In this document: positions 1-8,851 of the stretch, in pieces
How positions within the stretch are numbered: position 1 is the stretch's first letter
Layout of the letters: every line of letters begins with the position of its first letter
Assembly: GCA_964565715.1 (NCBI GenBank)
Contig: CAZMGG010000004.1
Location: forward strand, 1-64,000
Direction of reading: 5' to 3'
DNA length: 64,000 nucleotides
Origin: CAZMGG01 sp964565715
GTDB taxonomy: Bacteria > Planctomycetota > UBA1135 > UBA2386
Program-made: the position numbers and the translations under genes
Notes under the pieces: model-generated
Told to the model about the DNA's origin: nothing
What the model saw: the letters and a program-made list of their open reading frames with translations, nothing else
Database searches by the model: none

Positions 1-104
1 CCCTCGACCGCCGGCTGCTCGTTCTTGCCGAGGTGGAACTTGTCGGCCTTGGCGAACGGGGCCAGCAGGGCGGCGGCGACGACGGCCAGGGGGAGGAATC
101 TCAT
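1..104 (-). CDS. Secreted protein, N-terminal fragment
   Basis: This is the first 34 codons of a minus-strand gene that continues beyond the left edge. The start ATG is at 104 and translates to MRFLPLAVVAAALLAPFAKA followed by DKFHLGKNEQPAVEG. The first 20 residues form a clear signal peptide (one Arg, a hydrophobic stretch, AKA cleavage site), so the product is exported. A purine-rich stretch lies just upstream. The gene diverges from the DUF1080/cytochrome gene, so the roughly 150 bases between them should hold both promoters. The function cannot be read from this fragment. Confidence 0.6.
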   Translation of the reverse strand, partial: MRFLPLAVVAAALLAPFAKADKFHLGKNEQPAVE

Positions 105-252
105 GCGGAACCTTACCTCACGAAAACGGTCCTGATCGTGGACGGTCCCGGGGTGGCCGCAAGCCCCGCGTGCCATGGGCCGGGCGGCGGAGCGGCCGAT
201 GGCAACGGCGAGGACGTGCGGCAGGGCGGGGATCCGGGTCCAATGCGACCCC

Positions 253-3200
253 ATGCGCATGGTCCGACCCGGCATCGCCGTTGCTCCGTCCGTCCTGTTC
301 GCCGCCCTGGCGCTCGGCCAGGAACCGAAGGGCGAACGGCTCTTCGACGGCGAGACGCTGCGCGGCTGGCGGGGGGATCCGCAGGTCTGGTCGGTGCAGG
401 ACGGCTGCATCGTCGGCTCGACGGCCAAGGCGGCGCGGCAGGGCAACACGTTCCTGGTGTGGGAGGGCGACGACGTCGCCGACTTCGAGCTGAGCCTCGA
501 GTTCAAGATGCAGGGCGACAACAACTCGGGCGTCGAGTACCGGGCCCGGGCGGTGGCCGGCGAGGAGTTCGCGCTGCGCGGCTACCAGTGCGACATCCAT
601 CCGGAGCCGGCGTACGTGGCGATGCTCTACGAGGACGGCGGCCGCGGCATCATCGCCCGGCGCGGCACCGAGGTGGCCTGCGATGCGCGGCTCGGCACGC
701 CGCAGGTGACCGGTGAGTTGCCGGGGCTGGCGGCGACGGACCTGGGGCAGTGGCGGCGGCTGCGGATCGTCGCCCGCGGCAGCCGCATCGGCCACGAGCT
801 GGACGGCGTGCCGGCGGTGCGGGTGGACGATCCCTGGCCGCAGGCGCCGCGCAAGGGCCGGCTCGGCCTGCAGGTGCACGGCGGCGCACCGATGACGGTG
901 TGGTTCCGGAACCTGGTGCTGCGGCGGCTGCCCACCGAGGAGCTGGCCCTGATCGGGGAACCGCTCACCGGCGACGCCGCCTCCAGGATCTGGGACGAAC
1001 GGCCGGACATCGAGGACGCGGAGCGGTGGTTCCGCCGGCGCTTCGAGCTGCGCGGTCCGGTGGCGCAGGCCCTGCTGCGCATCTCCTGCGACAACTGGTG
1101 CGAGGTGTTCGTCAACGGCGAACGCGCCGGCGTCGTCGACGACTGGCAGCGGCCCGGCAGCCTCGACGTGGCGCGCCTGCTGCGCTCGGGCGACAACGTG
1201 CTGGCATTCCGTTGCCGCAACCTGGGCGGGCCGGCGGCCCTGGTGGCGTGGCTCGGCTGGCGCGATCCGACCGGCGTGGTGGGCGCGGTGGTGACCGACG
1301 GCGAGTGGCGCGTGCACGACCAGGAGGTCGCCGGCTGGAACACGACCGGCTTCGACCATGCGGGCTGGGGCAAGGTCACGCCGACGGCGCGGGTTCCGGC
1401 GGGGAAGACGTGCTGGAGCTCGACCCCGGAGTCGGGGCCGGCGGGCGGCGACGTGCCGCCAGCACCGGGCGAGGCGATCGAGACCGTGATCGAGATCTTC
1501 GTGGAGGCGAAGGTCGAGGCGGCGTTGCCGGCGCCCGTGCCCGTGCCGCTCGCGCCCGCGGCGCAGGGTGAGCCGCGCTGGCTGTGGGACGACGCGCCGG
1601 GCCAGGACGAGGAACTCTGGTTCCGCCGCACGTTCGAGCTCGAGGCCGTGCCGGCTGCGGCGCAGGTCACCGCCACCTGCGACAACCACCTGCAGCTCTT
1701 CGTCAACGGCAAGGAGGTGCTGCGCTCGGACACCTGGGAGGCGCCGCGCAGCGTCGACCTGCGGGCGCACCTGCGGGCGGGGAAGAACGTCATCGCCGCC
1801 TACTGCGCCAACGATGGCGGACCGGCGGGCTTCGCCGCGCGGCTGGTGCTGCGCGATGCCCAAGGCGTCACCACGGGGATCGTCAGCGACGAGGCCTGGA
1901 AGATGCACACCGACGAGCCCGACGGCTGGACCGAGGCCGCGTTCGACGATGCCGGCTGGGGGAAGGCGAAGGAGCTGGGCGCCGTCGGCGACCCGGCGCT
2001 GCCGTGGTCGCGGACCCTGCGGCAGGGCGCGCTCGAGGCCGAACTGGAGGATCTCGGGCCGCAGCGGGCGGTGCCGGCGCCGGAGCTGCGCGTCCCCGAC
2101 GGCCACATCGCCGAACGGCTGCTGAAGGTGCCGCGCAGCCTCGGTTCCTGGGTGTGCCTCACCGCCGATCCGGCGGGCCGGCTCTACGCCAGCGACCAGA
2201 AGGCCGGCCTCTACCGGCTGTCGCTCGCGACCGACCAGGCCGGGGCGACGACCACCTCCTTCACGAAGGTGCCCGTGGACCTGGAGGGCTGCCAGGGCCT
2301 CTGCTGGGCCTTCGATTCGCTCTACGCCGTGGTGAACGGCCGCCGTTCGGGCCTCTATCGCCTGCGCGACACCGACGGCGACGACATGCTCGACCAGGTG
2401 ACCCTGCTGGCTGCACTGGACGGCAACGGCGAACACGGCCCGCACGCGGTCGAACTGGCGCCCGACGGCAGGAACCTGCTGGTGCTGATCGGCAACCATA
2501 CCGCGCTGCCCGAGCTGGCGCGGAGCCGCGTGCCCGGTTGGGCCGAGGACGCGCTGCTGCCGCGCATCGACGATCCGAACGGCCACGCCGTCGGCATCAC
2601 GGCGCCGGGCGGCTGCGCCTTCCTGGTCGACCCCGAGGGCAGGGAGTGGGAGCTCTACTGCTGCGGCTTCCGCAACGCCTACGACCTCGCGGTGCTGCCC
2701 AGCTCTGAGGTGGTGACCTACGACTCCGACATGGAGTGGGACATGGGGCTGCCGTGGTATCGCCCGACGCGACTGCTGCACGTGCTGAGCGGCGCCGACT
2801 ACGGCTGGCGCAGCGGCTCCACCAAGTGGCCGGTGGACTACCCGGACACGGTGCCGGCGGTGCGCGACATCGGGCCCGGTTCGCCCACCGGCATGCTGCC
2901 CGAGGCCCACGGCGCGCTGCTGCTCGACTGGACCTTCGGCACGGTTTACCGGGCGCGGATCACGCCGCAGAACGCCGGCCTGCACGTGCTGCCGAGGGAC
3001 CTGCAGGAGTTCGTCGTCGGCGAGCCGCTGCCGGTGGCCGACGTGGTGGCGCACGCGCACGGCTGCTACCTGCTCACCGGCGGCCGCGGGCTGCCGTCCA
3101 CGCTCTACCGGGTGACGCTGCCGCCGAAGCCCGAGCCGGCCTTCGGCGGCGGCTGGAACTTCCTTGGCGCGCCGAACGAGGCCCACGCGCTGCGGCGGCG

Positions 3201-4551
3201 GCTCGAGGCGTTCCACGGCCGCACCGATCCGCAGGCCGTGGGCGTCGCCTTCGAGCACCTCGGCGGCATCGACCCGGTGCTGCGGCATGCGGCCCGCGTC
3301 GCGCTGGAGTCGCAGCCGGTGGCCGAGTGGCGCGACCGCGCGCTGATGGTGGCCATCGACGACCCGTGGGTGCGGCTCACCGCGCTCCTGGCGCTCGTCC
3401 GCCAGGGCACGATCGAAGACCTGCCGAAGGTGCTGGCGGCGCTCGGCCCGCTCGACTTCGCGCGCCTCGACGAACGGCAGCGCATCGCCTGGCTGCGCGT
3501 GCACCAGCTCGCGCTGCTGCGGCTCGGCGAGCCGAAGTGGGGTCTGCGCGCGGGCGTGGTGGCGGCGCTGCAGCCGCTGTTCCCGACCGGCCAGCCTCGC
3601 GTCGACGCCGAGCTGTGCGCGCTGCTCTGCCACCTGCAGGCGCCCGAGGTGGTGGAGAGGGCGGTGCCGCTGCTCTCGCCGCTGCGGCCGGCGTCGCCGC
3701 CGCCGTGGGCGGACCTGTCGCGCCGCAACGCCCGCTACGGCACGCCGATCCAGGCCATGCTGGACGCCATGCCGCCCACCGACCAGATCGCGCTGGCCAA
3801 CGGGCTGCGCACGGTGGCGCACGGCTGGACCCTGGAGCAGCGGGCCGCCTTCTTCACCTTCCTGCAGGAGGCGCGACGACAGAAGGGCGGCGCCAGCTAC
3901 GACGGTTACCTGAAGGCGATGCACACCGCGGCCTGGGCGCAGCTCGCCGATGCCGAACGGCAGGCGCTGGCGGCGTTCGCCGAGGGCGCGGCCGTGACGG
4001 CGGCGCCGTTCCGCAGCACCGCGCCGAAGGGACCCGGCCGGCGCTGGCAGCTCGACGAGGCCGCCGCCCTGGCCGAACACGGGCTGCTGCGCGGGCGCGA
4101 CTACCAGGCCGGCCGCAACCTGTTCCACGCGGTCGGCTGTGCGAGCTGCCATCGCTTCCGCGGCGAGGGCGGCAGCGTCGGGCCCGACCTCACCAGCCTC
4201 GGCGCGAAGTTCGGCTTCCGCGACGTGCTGGAGGCGACGCTGGAGCCGAGCAAGGTGATCTCCGACCAGTACGGCGGCGCGGTGCTGACTCGCAAGGACG
4301 GCAGCACGCTGTTCGGCCGCGTCGTGCCGGTGCGCGCGGGCGACGCCGTCACGGGCTACGACGTCTGGCCGGCGGTGGCGGACCCGCAGCCGGTGCGGGT
4401 GGCGGCCGGCGAGGTGCAGGGCATCGAGGCGTCGAAGGTGTCGGTGATGCCGGCGGGCCTGGTGGATCCGCTGTCGCCGGCCGAGCTGCTCGACCTGCTG
4501 GCCTTCCTGCTGTCCCGGGGCGACGAGCGCGCGCCGGCGTTCGCCCGGTAG
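253..4551 (+). CDS. Secreted DUF1080 / membrane-bound-dehydrogenase-like / cytochrome c fusion protein
   Basis: A 1432-residue exported protein of a type characteristic of Planctomycetota. I chose the ATG at 253 because it begins the signal peptide (MRMVRPGIAVAPSVLFAALA); an upstream ATG at 175 would add 26 Arg-rich residues. In order it has a DUF1080 (3-keto-disaccharide hydrolase/concanavalin-like) domain at about 27-230 with FDGETLRGW and NNSGVEYR motifs; two related galactose-binding-like modules at about 245-380 and 440-575; a beta-propeller of the PVC-type membrane-bound-dehydrogenase family at about 615-960; a helical-repeat stretch; and a C-terminal cytochrome c with heme motif CASCH at about 1296-1300. 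A likely Met ligand sits in VMPAGL near 1399. By family knowledge it should act outside the cytoplasm in oxidative carbohydrate breakdown. The substrate is unknown. Confidence 0.85.
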   Translation: MRMVRPGIAVAPSVLFAALALGQEPKGERLFDGETLRGWRGDPQVWSVQDGCIVGSTAKAARQGNTFLVWEGDDVADFELSLEFKMQGDNNSGVEYRARAVAGEEFALRGYQCDIHPEPAYVAMLYEDGGRGIIARRGTEVACDARLGTPQVTGELPGLAATDLGQWRRLRIVARGSRIGHELDGVPAVRVDDPWPQAPRKGRLGLQVHGGAPMTVWFRNLVLRRLPTEELALIGEPLTGDAASRIWDERPDIEDAERWFRRRFELRGPVAQALLRISCDNWCEVFVNGERAGVVDDWQRPGSLDVARLLRSGDNVLAFRCRNLGGPAALVAWLGWRDPTGVVGAVVTDGEWRVHDQEVAGWNTTGFDHAGWGKVTPTARVPAGKTCWSSTPESGPAGGDVPPAPGEAIETVIEIFVEAKVEAALPAPVPVPLAPAAQGEPRWLWDDAPGQDEELWFRRTFELEAVPAAAQVTATCDNHLQLFVNGKEVLRSDTWEAPRSVDLRAHLRAGKNVIAAYCANDGGPAGFAARLVLRDAQGVTTGIVSDEAWKMHTDEPDGWTEAAFDDAGWGKAKELGAVGDPALPWSRTLRQGALEAELEDLGPQRAVPAPELRVPDGHIAERLLKVPRSLGSWVCLTADPAGRLYASDQKAGLYRLSLATDQAGATTTSFTKVPVDLEGCQGLCWAFDSLYAVVNGRRSGLYRLRDTDGDDMLDQVTLLAALDGNGEHGPHAVELAPDGRNLLVLIGNHTALPELARSRVPGWAEDALLPRIDDPNGHAVGITAPGGCAFLVDPEGREWELYCCGFRNAYDLAVLPSSEVVTYDSDMEWDMGLPWYRPTRLLHVLSGADYGWRSGSTKWPVDYPDTVPAVRDIGPGSPTGMLPEAHGALLLDWTFGTVYRARITPQNAGLHVLPRDLQEFVVGEPLPVADVVAHAHGCYLLTGGRGLPSTLYRVTLPPKPEPAFGGGWNFLGAPNEAHALRRRLEAFHGRTDPQAVGVAFEHLGGIDPVLRHAARVALESQPVAEWRDRALMVAIDDPWVRLTALLALVRQGTIEDLPKVLAALGPLDFARLDERQRIAWLRVHQLALLRLGEPKWGLRAGVVAALQPLFPTGQPRVDAELCALLCHLQAPEVVERAVPLLSPLRPASPPPWADLSRRNARYGTPIQAMLDAMPPTDQIALANGLRTVAHGWTLEQRAAFFTFLQEARRQKGGASYDGYLKAMHTAAWAQLADAERQALAAFAEGAAVTAAPFRSTAPKGPGRRWQLDEAAALAEHGLLRGRDYQAGRNLFHAVGCASCHRFRGEGGSVGPDLTSLGAKFGFRDVLEATLEPSKVISDQYGGAVLTRKDGSTLFGRVVPVRAGDAVTGYDVWPAVADPQPVRVAAGEVQGIEASKVSVMPAGLVDPLSPAELLDLLAFLLSRGDERAPAFAR

Positions 4552-4565
4552 GGCGATGGATCCGC

Positions 4566-4588
4566 AAGTATAGTATCTATAGACACTT
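4566..4588. terminator. AT-rich hairpin between convergent genes
   Basis: The 53 bases between the stop codons of the convergent genes hold an AT-rich island, conspicuous in this GC-rich sequence. TATAG and CTATA (4569-4573 and 4577-4581) pair around a TAT loop, and AAG/CTT can extend the stem across a bulge. It has the position expected of a shared terminator but lacks a proper U-tract on either strand, so the role is a guess. Confidence 0.3.
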
Positions 4589-4604
4589 ACAACCGAATCC
4601 CGGC

Positions 4605-7151
4605 TCAGCGGCCGCCCAGCAGCGCCTGCACGGCGGCCGCGTCGGCGTCCAGCACGAGTTCCGCCTGACCCGCAGCCCAACTGGCGTCGGGCAGCGGCAG
4701 CACCTGCCAGTCGGCGCCCTCCCGCAACCGGATCCGCAGCTCGCACTTCCAGCGCGCCGGCCGCTCGGGGCGCAGCACGCCGCGGCCCTGCTGCAGCGGA
4801 CAGACGAAGCCGCGGCGTGGCCAGCCCTTGGCCTGCGCCCACGACGGCGTGCGCAGGCCCACTTCGGCGCGATCCCGGTCACTGACCTGGAAGTGCACCA
4901 GGGCGTCCGGCGGCAGCGCGTCGAGCCCGGTGACGTGCACGGCCACCGCCGGCGCCGCTTCCAGCCGCAGCGTCACGTCGCCGGCCGGGCCGCGATGCTG
5001 CAGCGGCGCGCAGCCCTCGGCTGTGATCTCGAAGTCCAGGACCTCGGCCCGCGTGAGCACCGTGGCGCTGCCGCCCTCGACGTCGATCGCGTCCCGCGCA
5101 TCGTGGCCCTCCCAGGGCCGCTGCGCCGTGGTCACCAGCATGGCGCGACCAGCCAGCGGTGCGCCGTCGGGCCCGAGCACCGTCACGCGGCAGGCGCGCA
5201 GCGCCGCGCCCGGCGCGAAGGTGAGGCGCTGCCGCTCCGGCGCGCCGTTGCCCAGCGTCACCCGTTCCACCGCCAGCGGCTCGGGATCGCCCAGCAGCCA
5301 CACCCGGACCTCCCGTTCGCCCGGCTCCAGCGAGTCCCAGGCGCCGATCGTGCCGTCGGCGGCGCGGCTCAGCGCGCCGAGTTCGCCCACGCCGACCAGC
5401 TCCACCCGCAGATGTCCGGCCAACGGCAGCAGCGCGTCGGGCAGGCGCAGTTCCACCGCCAGCGCGCAGGCCCTTCGCAGCACCACCCGGACGTCGCGGG
5501 CGCCGCGCACCACCGGCACGCGGGTGGGCAGGCAGCCGCGGGCCTTGGCGATCAGCAGCGCCGGCGGCGCCGCATCCTGCGCCAGCAGCGCGAAGCTGCC
5601 GTCCGCCTCGATCCGCACCGGCGACCAGGTGAGGAACGGATTGCCCCCTTCGGGCGCCATCGTCGCGGCGTCCAGCGGCGAGCCGTCGGCGAGTTCGATC
5701 CGGCCGGTCATCACCACCTCGGGCAGGCGGAGCTGCACGGGCGGGACCTCGACGTGGCGCCGGTCCGGCGGCAGCGTCACCGCCAGCTTCGCGTAGCGGC
5801 CATCGCGTTCGCGGCGCAGGGTGGCGATCACCAGGAGGCCGCGGATGCCGGCGATCGGCTCCTGCCGCCCGCCCCACACGAGGCAGAAGTGGCCATCCTG
5901 GTCGGTGCGGGTCGGCATCAGCCACGGCGTGGGCTCACCGGCCTGCGGCAGCGCCTCGCCGCGGAAGTCCAGCGGCGCGCCCCGCAGCGGCGCGCCGGTC
6001 TCGGTCAGCACGCGGCCGCGGATCACGACGTCGCGTTCGCCCGGCGCCAAGGCGATGGTCACCGTCTGGCCGGGCGTCGCCGGCCCGGCCGCTTCCTCCG
6101 CCATGTGCGGCACGCCGACCACGGCCCGCAGGCGCAGCCCGAGCGGCACCCAGGGGATCGTCACCGTGCCGTCGGGATCGGTGGCGGTGCTGCGACCGTA
6201 GCGATGCGTGCCATCGGCCTCGAACCAGCCCAGTCCGACCTGGAACTGGCCGGCGAACGGCCGCCCCTCGCCGTCCTGCACCACGAGGCGCACCGTGCCG
6301 GTCGGCGGCAGCAAGAGGCGCAGCGGCTCGTCCGGGATCGCCGCCGGATCGAACGGCACCCGCAGCGACTGCAGGCCCACCGAGGCCAGGCCCAGGCTCC
6401 AATTGCCGGTCGCAACGGTGCCGCGCCGCAGTCCCGCCGGATCCCACACGACGAGCTGGCCCTCGCCATCGGTCGGACCCAGCACCTTCCGCTGCTCCGG
6501 GCCGCCCTCCGGCACCACGAAGGCCGCCACCGGCGCACCCGGCGCCGGCGTGCCGTCCGGCTGCACGACCACGACCCGCAGCGCCGCCTGCACCGCGAGC
6601 CGCAGCCGGTGGCCGCCTTCGGGCTCGGCGCCGGCCAGCGTCGCGAAGCCGGCCCGGTCGCCATGCCGCCCCGCCACCGGCGTGCCGAGCCACTGCTGCG
6701 GCACATCCACCTCGCCCCGTTCGTCGGCCCGGACGTGCAGGCCCCGGTGCTGCAGCTGCGCGAAGGGATCGCCGTCGTGGTCGAGCTGCACGCGCAGGCC
6801 GTCGTGCAGCCCGTGCATCTCGTCGGCGTCGCGGAACCAGACCTCGGCGCCCGGCAGCGGCACGTCGTCCTCGGCCCGCACCACCCGCACCCGCAGGTGG
6901 CCGGGCCGCGGTTCGCTGCCCCGCGTGGCGGCCTCGCGGCGGGCCGGATCCACCGTCCCGTCGGCGGCCGGCGCCGGCGGGGCGCCGGGACCGACCATGG
7001 TGCCGGCGGTCGCGCCGGCGCGGGCAGCCGTGCCGGCGGTGTCCGGCGGCGGCTCCTGCGGCGAGCCGGACTCCGCGACCAGGAGCGCGACGAGCACCGC
7101 CGTGCCGACCAGCAGCACAGCCAGCAGGGTGCGTTTCCCCGTCCGGTGCAT
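4605..7151 (-). CDS. Membrane-anchored carboxypeptidase-regulatory-like repeat protein
   Basis: An 848-residue protein. Residues 8-26 form a single hydrophobic segment after a basic N-terminus (MHRTGKR), which makes it a signal anchor or signal peptide. A Pro/Ala/Gly-rich linker to about residue 85 follows. The rest is a string of beta-sandwich-like modules with phrases such as GRVLTETGAPLRGAPLDF and VVQPDGTPAPGAPVAAFV, typical of CarboxypepD_reg/Ig-like repeats in large planctomycete exported proteins. No catalytic motif was recognised. It is most likely an extracytoplasmic structural or binding protein. It converges with the DUF1080 gene and diverges from the gene at 7225 across 73 bases. 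Confidence 0.7.
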   Translation of the reverse strand: MHRTGKRTLLAVLLVGTAVLVALLVAESGSPQEPPPDTAGTAARAGATAGTMVGPGAPPAPAADGTVDPARREAATRGSEPRPGHLRVRVVRAEDDVPLPGAEVWFRDADEMHGLHDGLRVQLDHDGDPFAQLQHRGLHVRADERGEVDVPQQWLGTPVAGRHGDRAGFATLAGAEPEGGHRLRLAVQAALRVVVVQPDGTPAPGAPVAAFVVPEGGPEQRKVLGPTDGEGQLVVWDPAGLRRGTVATGNWSLGLASVGLQSLRVPFDPAAIPDEPLRLLLPPTGTVRLVVQDGEGRPFAGQFQVGLGWFEADGTHRYGRSTATDPDGTVTIPWVPLGLRLRAVVGVPHMAEEAAGPATPGQTVTIALAPGERDVVIRGRVLTETGAPLRGAPLDFRGEALPQAGEPTPWLMPTRTDQDGHFCLVWGGRQEPIAGIRGLLVIATLRRERDGRYAKLAVTLPPDRRHVEVPPVQLRLPEVVMTGRIELADGSPLDAATMAPEGGNPFLTWSPVRIEADGSFALLAQDAAPPALLIAKARGCLPTRVPVVRGARDVRVVLRRACALAVELRLPDALLPLAGHLRVELVGVGELGALSRAADGTIGAWDSLEPGEREVRVWLLGDPEPLAVERVTLGNGAPERQRLTFAPGAALRACRVTVLGPDGAPLAGRAMLVTTAQRPWEGHDARDAIDVEGGSATVLTRAEVLDFEITAEGCAPLQHRGPAGDVTLRLEAAPAVAVHVTGLDALPPDALVHFQVSDRDRAEVGLRTPSWAQAKGWPRRGFVCPLQQGRGVLRPERPARWKCELRIRLREGADWQVLPLPDASWAAGQAELVLDADAAAVQALLGGR

Positions 7152-7224
7152 GTTCCCGAGAGCCTATCGGCTCAGCCTCGGCGCCGGCAGCATTAGCATG
7201 GGCCTTTCCTGACAGGACCTCGCG

Positions 7225-8655
7225 ATGACGCCAAACCGCCCGCTGCTCCTCCCGCCGCTGTTGCTTGCACTTGGGCTCGTACTGGCAAGACCCGCCCCCG
7301 CCCAGAGGGAAGACGCCCCGGCGGGGCCGTTCCCCGAGCTGCGCGCGGCCATGACGGCCAGCTTCTCGGGCACCGTGCTCGTGATCGCCTTCCGCGGCCG
7401 CGAGGAGCCGGTCATCCTGGGCAAGGCGGCCACGCCGGACGATCCGGCGCCCGATGCCCAGACCCTGATGCCGCTCGGCGCCCTGGTCCGCGTGCTGGTC
7501 GCCGACGCGCTGCACGCCCGCCACAAGGGCGATCTGACCGTCGGCAGCGGCGTGCGGGCGGGCGAGCGCGAACTGCCGCTCGGCGACCTGCTCGGTGGCA
7601 GCCTGCTGCTGCCCGACTACTTCGCCTGGGATGCTTCGCCGCCCGTGGACCGCGCCACCCTGCTGCGCTGCGTCGAGGCGGCCGCCGGCGTCGAGGCCTC
7701 CTATCGCGGCGCCGCCCAGGGCCTCGCCGAACTGGTGCTGCTGGAGCCGTTCGCCTTCGGCCCGGCCTTCCGCGACTGGCCGACCATGCTGCGCGCGACG
7801 CTGGGCCCGCACGTGCCCGGCCTCGATCCCCTCGACGGCCGCACGCTCGGCCCCGCCGAACGGCCGCGGCTCCTGCCGTTCGCCGATGGCGGCAGCGAGG
7901 GCACCGCCCGGACGCTGGCGCAGGCCGAGCCCGCGCCGCTGCGCCTCGTGCTGTCGGCCAAGAACGTGGCGGCGTGGTGGCAGTGGCGCGCGCTGCACGG
8001 CACGCCCAACTGGCACGGCGCGCGCATGGGCCGCACCAGCAAGGTCCCGCAGCATCGCGGACACGACCGCTGGTGGTTCATCGCCGACTCGGTGCACTTC
8101 TCCCTGCAGTGCTACCAGTATCCGGCGGCGGAGGCGGGGATCCTGCTCTTCACCAGCAACCGCAGCCAGCGGCTCGTCCAGCCACTGCAGGCCTTCGAGA
8201 ACGATCTCTTCGGCGGCCGCGACGCGCCCGACGCGCAACCGCAGGTGGGCCAGCTGGCGCAGGGGGCGCTGGCGTTCCAGGCCGGACCAGCCGGCCCGGC
8301 CGCAGCGGCCCCACCAAACGCGCCGAAGCAGCCGCTGGTGGCGACGCAGTGGCGCGGACCGGCGGGCGCCGATGGCGCGCCGCCCTGGCGCCTGCACATC
8401 GAGAACCTCGGCCGCACCGGCATCAAGCTGGTGGTGGACGGCGCCGAGCGCGCCTCGACCGCGGTGACCTATCGGTCGGGCGGCTTCGAGGTGACGTTCG
8501 GCCGCACCGCCGACGGCGTCACCGGCCGGCTGCTGCTCTGGCCGCAGCCCGACCTGTCGGCGCCGAAGTCGATCGTGGCGGTGCTGGTCGACGACCGCAC
8601 CCGGCAGGTCTCGCTGCCACGGGTGGTGGAGCTGGTGCCTGACGAGGTGAAGTAG
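7225..8655 (+). CDS. Secreted degenerate serine beta-lactamase-like protein
   Basis: A 476-residue exported protein with a signal peptide at residues 1-27 ending in APAQ. The region after it follows the layout of class C beta-lactamase/PBP-like serine hydrolases: FSGTVLVIAF matches the first strand, and MPLGALVRVLVADALH occupies the place of the F-x-I-G-S-x-x-K helix. The catalytic Ser and Lys of SxxK are Ala and Arg here, and the YxN-like site near SYRGAAQGLAELV also lacks the Tyr/Asn pair. The C-terminal half (about 240-476) is unrecognised. The fold assignment is inference from motif order; if correct, the protein is a pseudoenzyme. It stands alone, diverging from the gene ending at 4605. 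Confidence 0.5.
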   Translation: MTPNRPLLLPPLLLALGLVLARPAPAQREDAPAGPFPELRAAMTASFSGTVLVIAFRGREEPVILGKAATPDDPAPDAQTLMPLGALVRVLVADALHARHKGDLTVGSGVRAGERELPLGDLLGGSLLLPDYFAWDASPPVDRATLLRCVEAAAGVEASYRGAAQGLAELVLLEPFAFGPAFRDWPTMLRATLGPHVPGLDPLDGRTLGPAERPRLLPFADGGSEGTARTLAQAEPAPLRLVLSAKNVAAWWQWRALHGTPNWHGARMGRTSKVPQHRGHDRWWFIADSVHFSLQCYQYPAAEAGILLFTSNRSQRLVQPLQAFENDLFGGRDAPDAQPQVGQLAQGALAFQAGPAGPAAAAPPNAPKQPLVATQWRGPAGADGAPPWRLHIENLGRTGIKLVVDGAERASTAVTYRSGGFEVTFGRTADGVTGRLLLWPQPDLSAPKSIVAVLVDDRTRQVSLPRVVELVPDEVK

Positions 8656-8689
8656 CGGCGTCCGCGCGGGGCCGGTGGGGCTTCCCCGT

Positions 8690-8779
8690 TCACCTCGGTG
8701 CGAAGTAGATCGCGTTGACCTCGCCGGCGTCGAGCAGCGGGTTGTCGAATCGCACTTCTTCGGCACTGGCCGAACCGAA
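8690..8779 (-). pseudogene. Truncated tail of a spermidine-synthase-like gene
   Basis: These 90 bases match the last 90 bases of the intact gene at 11502-12197 with six differences. Translated on the minus strand they give 29 residues plus stop, differing from the intact protein only at the penultimate residue (Pro for Ser). Three of the six differences are synonymous third-position changes; the other three are clustered just before the stop. Similarity also continues a few bases past the stop. No start codon or upstream part of the gene remains, so this is a remnant of a second, diverged copy. Confidence 0.75.
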
Positions 8780-8851
8780 CCGAGTGGTGGCCGGTACTGC
8801 AGCGCTGAGCCGGCACGCCATGGGTCGCGATGTAGCTCCGGGCGGATGTTG

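Noticed and set aside
175..252. An earlier ATG for the DUF1080/cytochrome gene
   Set aside because: It would put 26 Arg-rich residues in front of a good signal peptide that begins at 253.
118..4842. A 1574-codon open frame on the minus strand opposite the DUF1080 gene
   Set aside because: In DNA of over 70% GC, frames opposite real genes stay open by chance. The translation is Arg/Gln/His-rich without domains, and the plus-strand gene is clearly real. The same applies to the long plus-strand frame across 11226-15239, the minus-strand one across 42846-46076 and the plus-strand one across 57814-61875.
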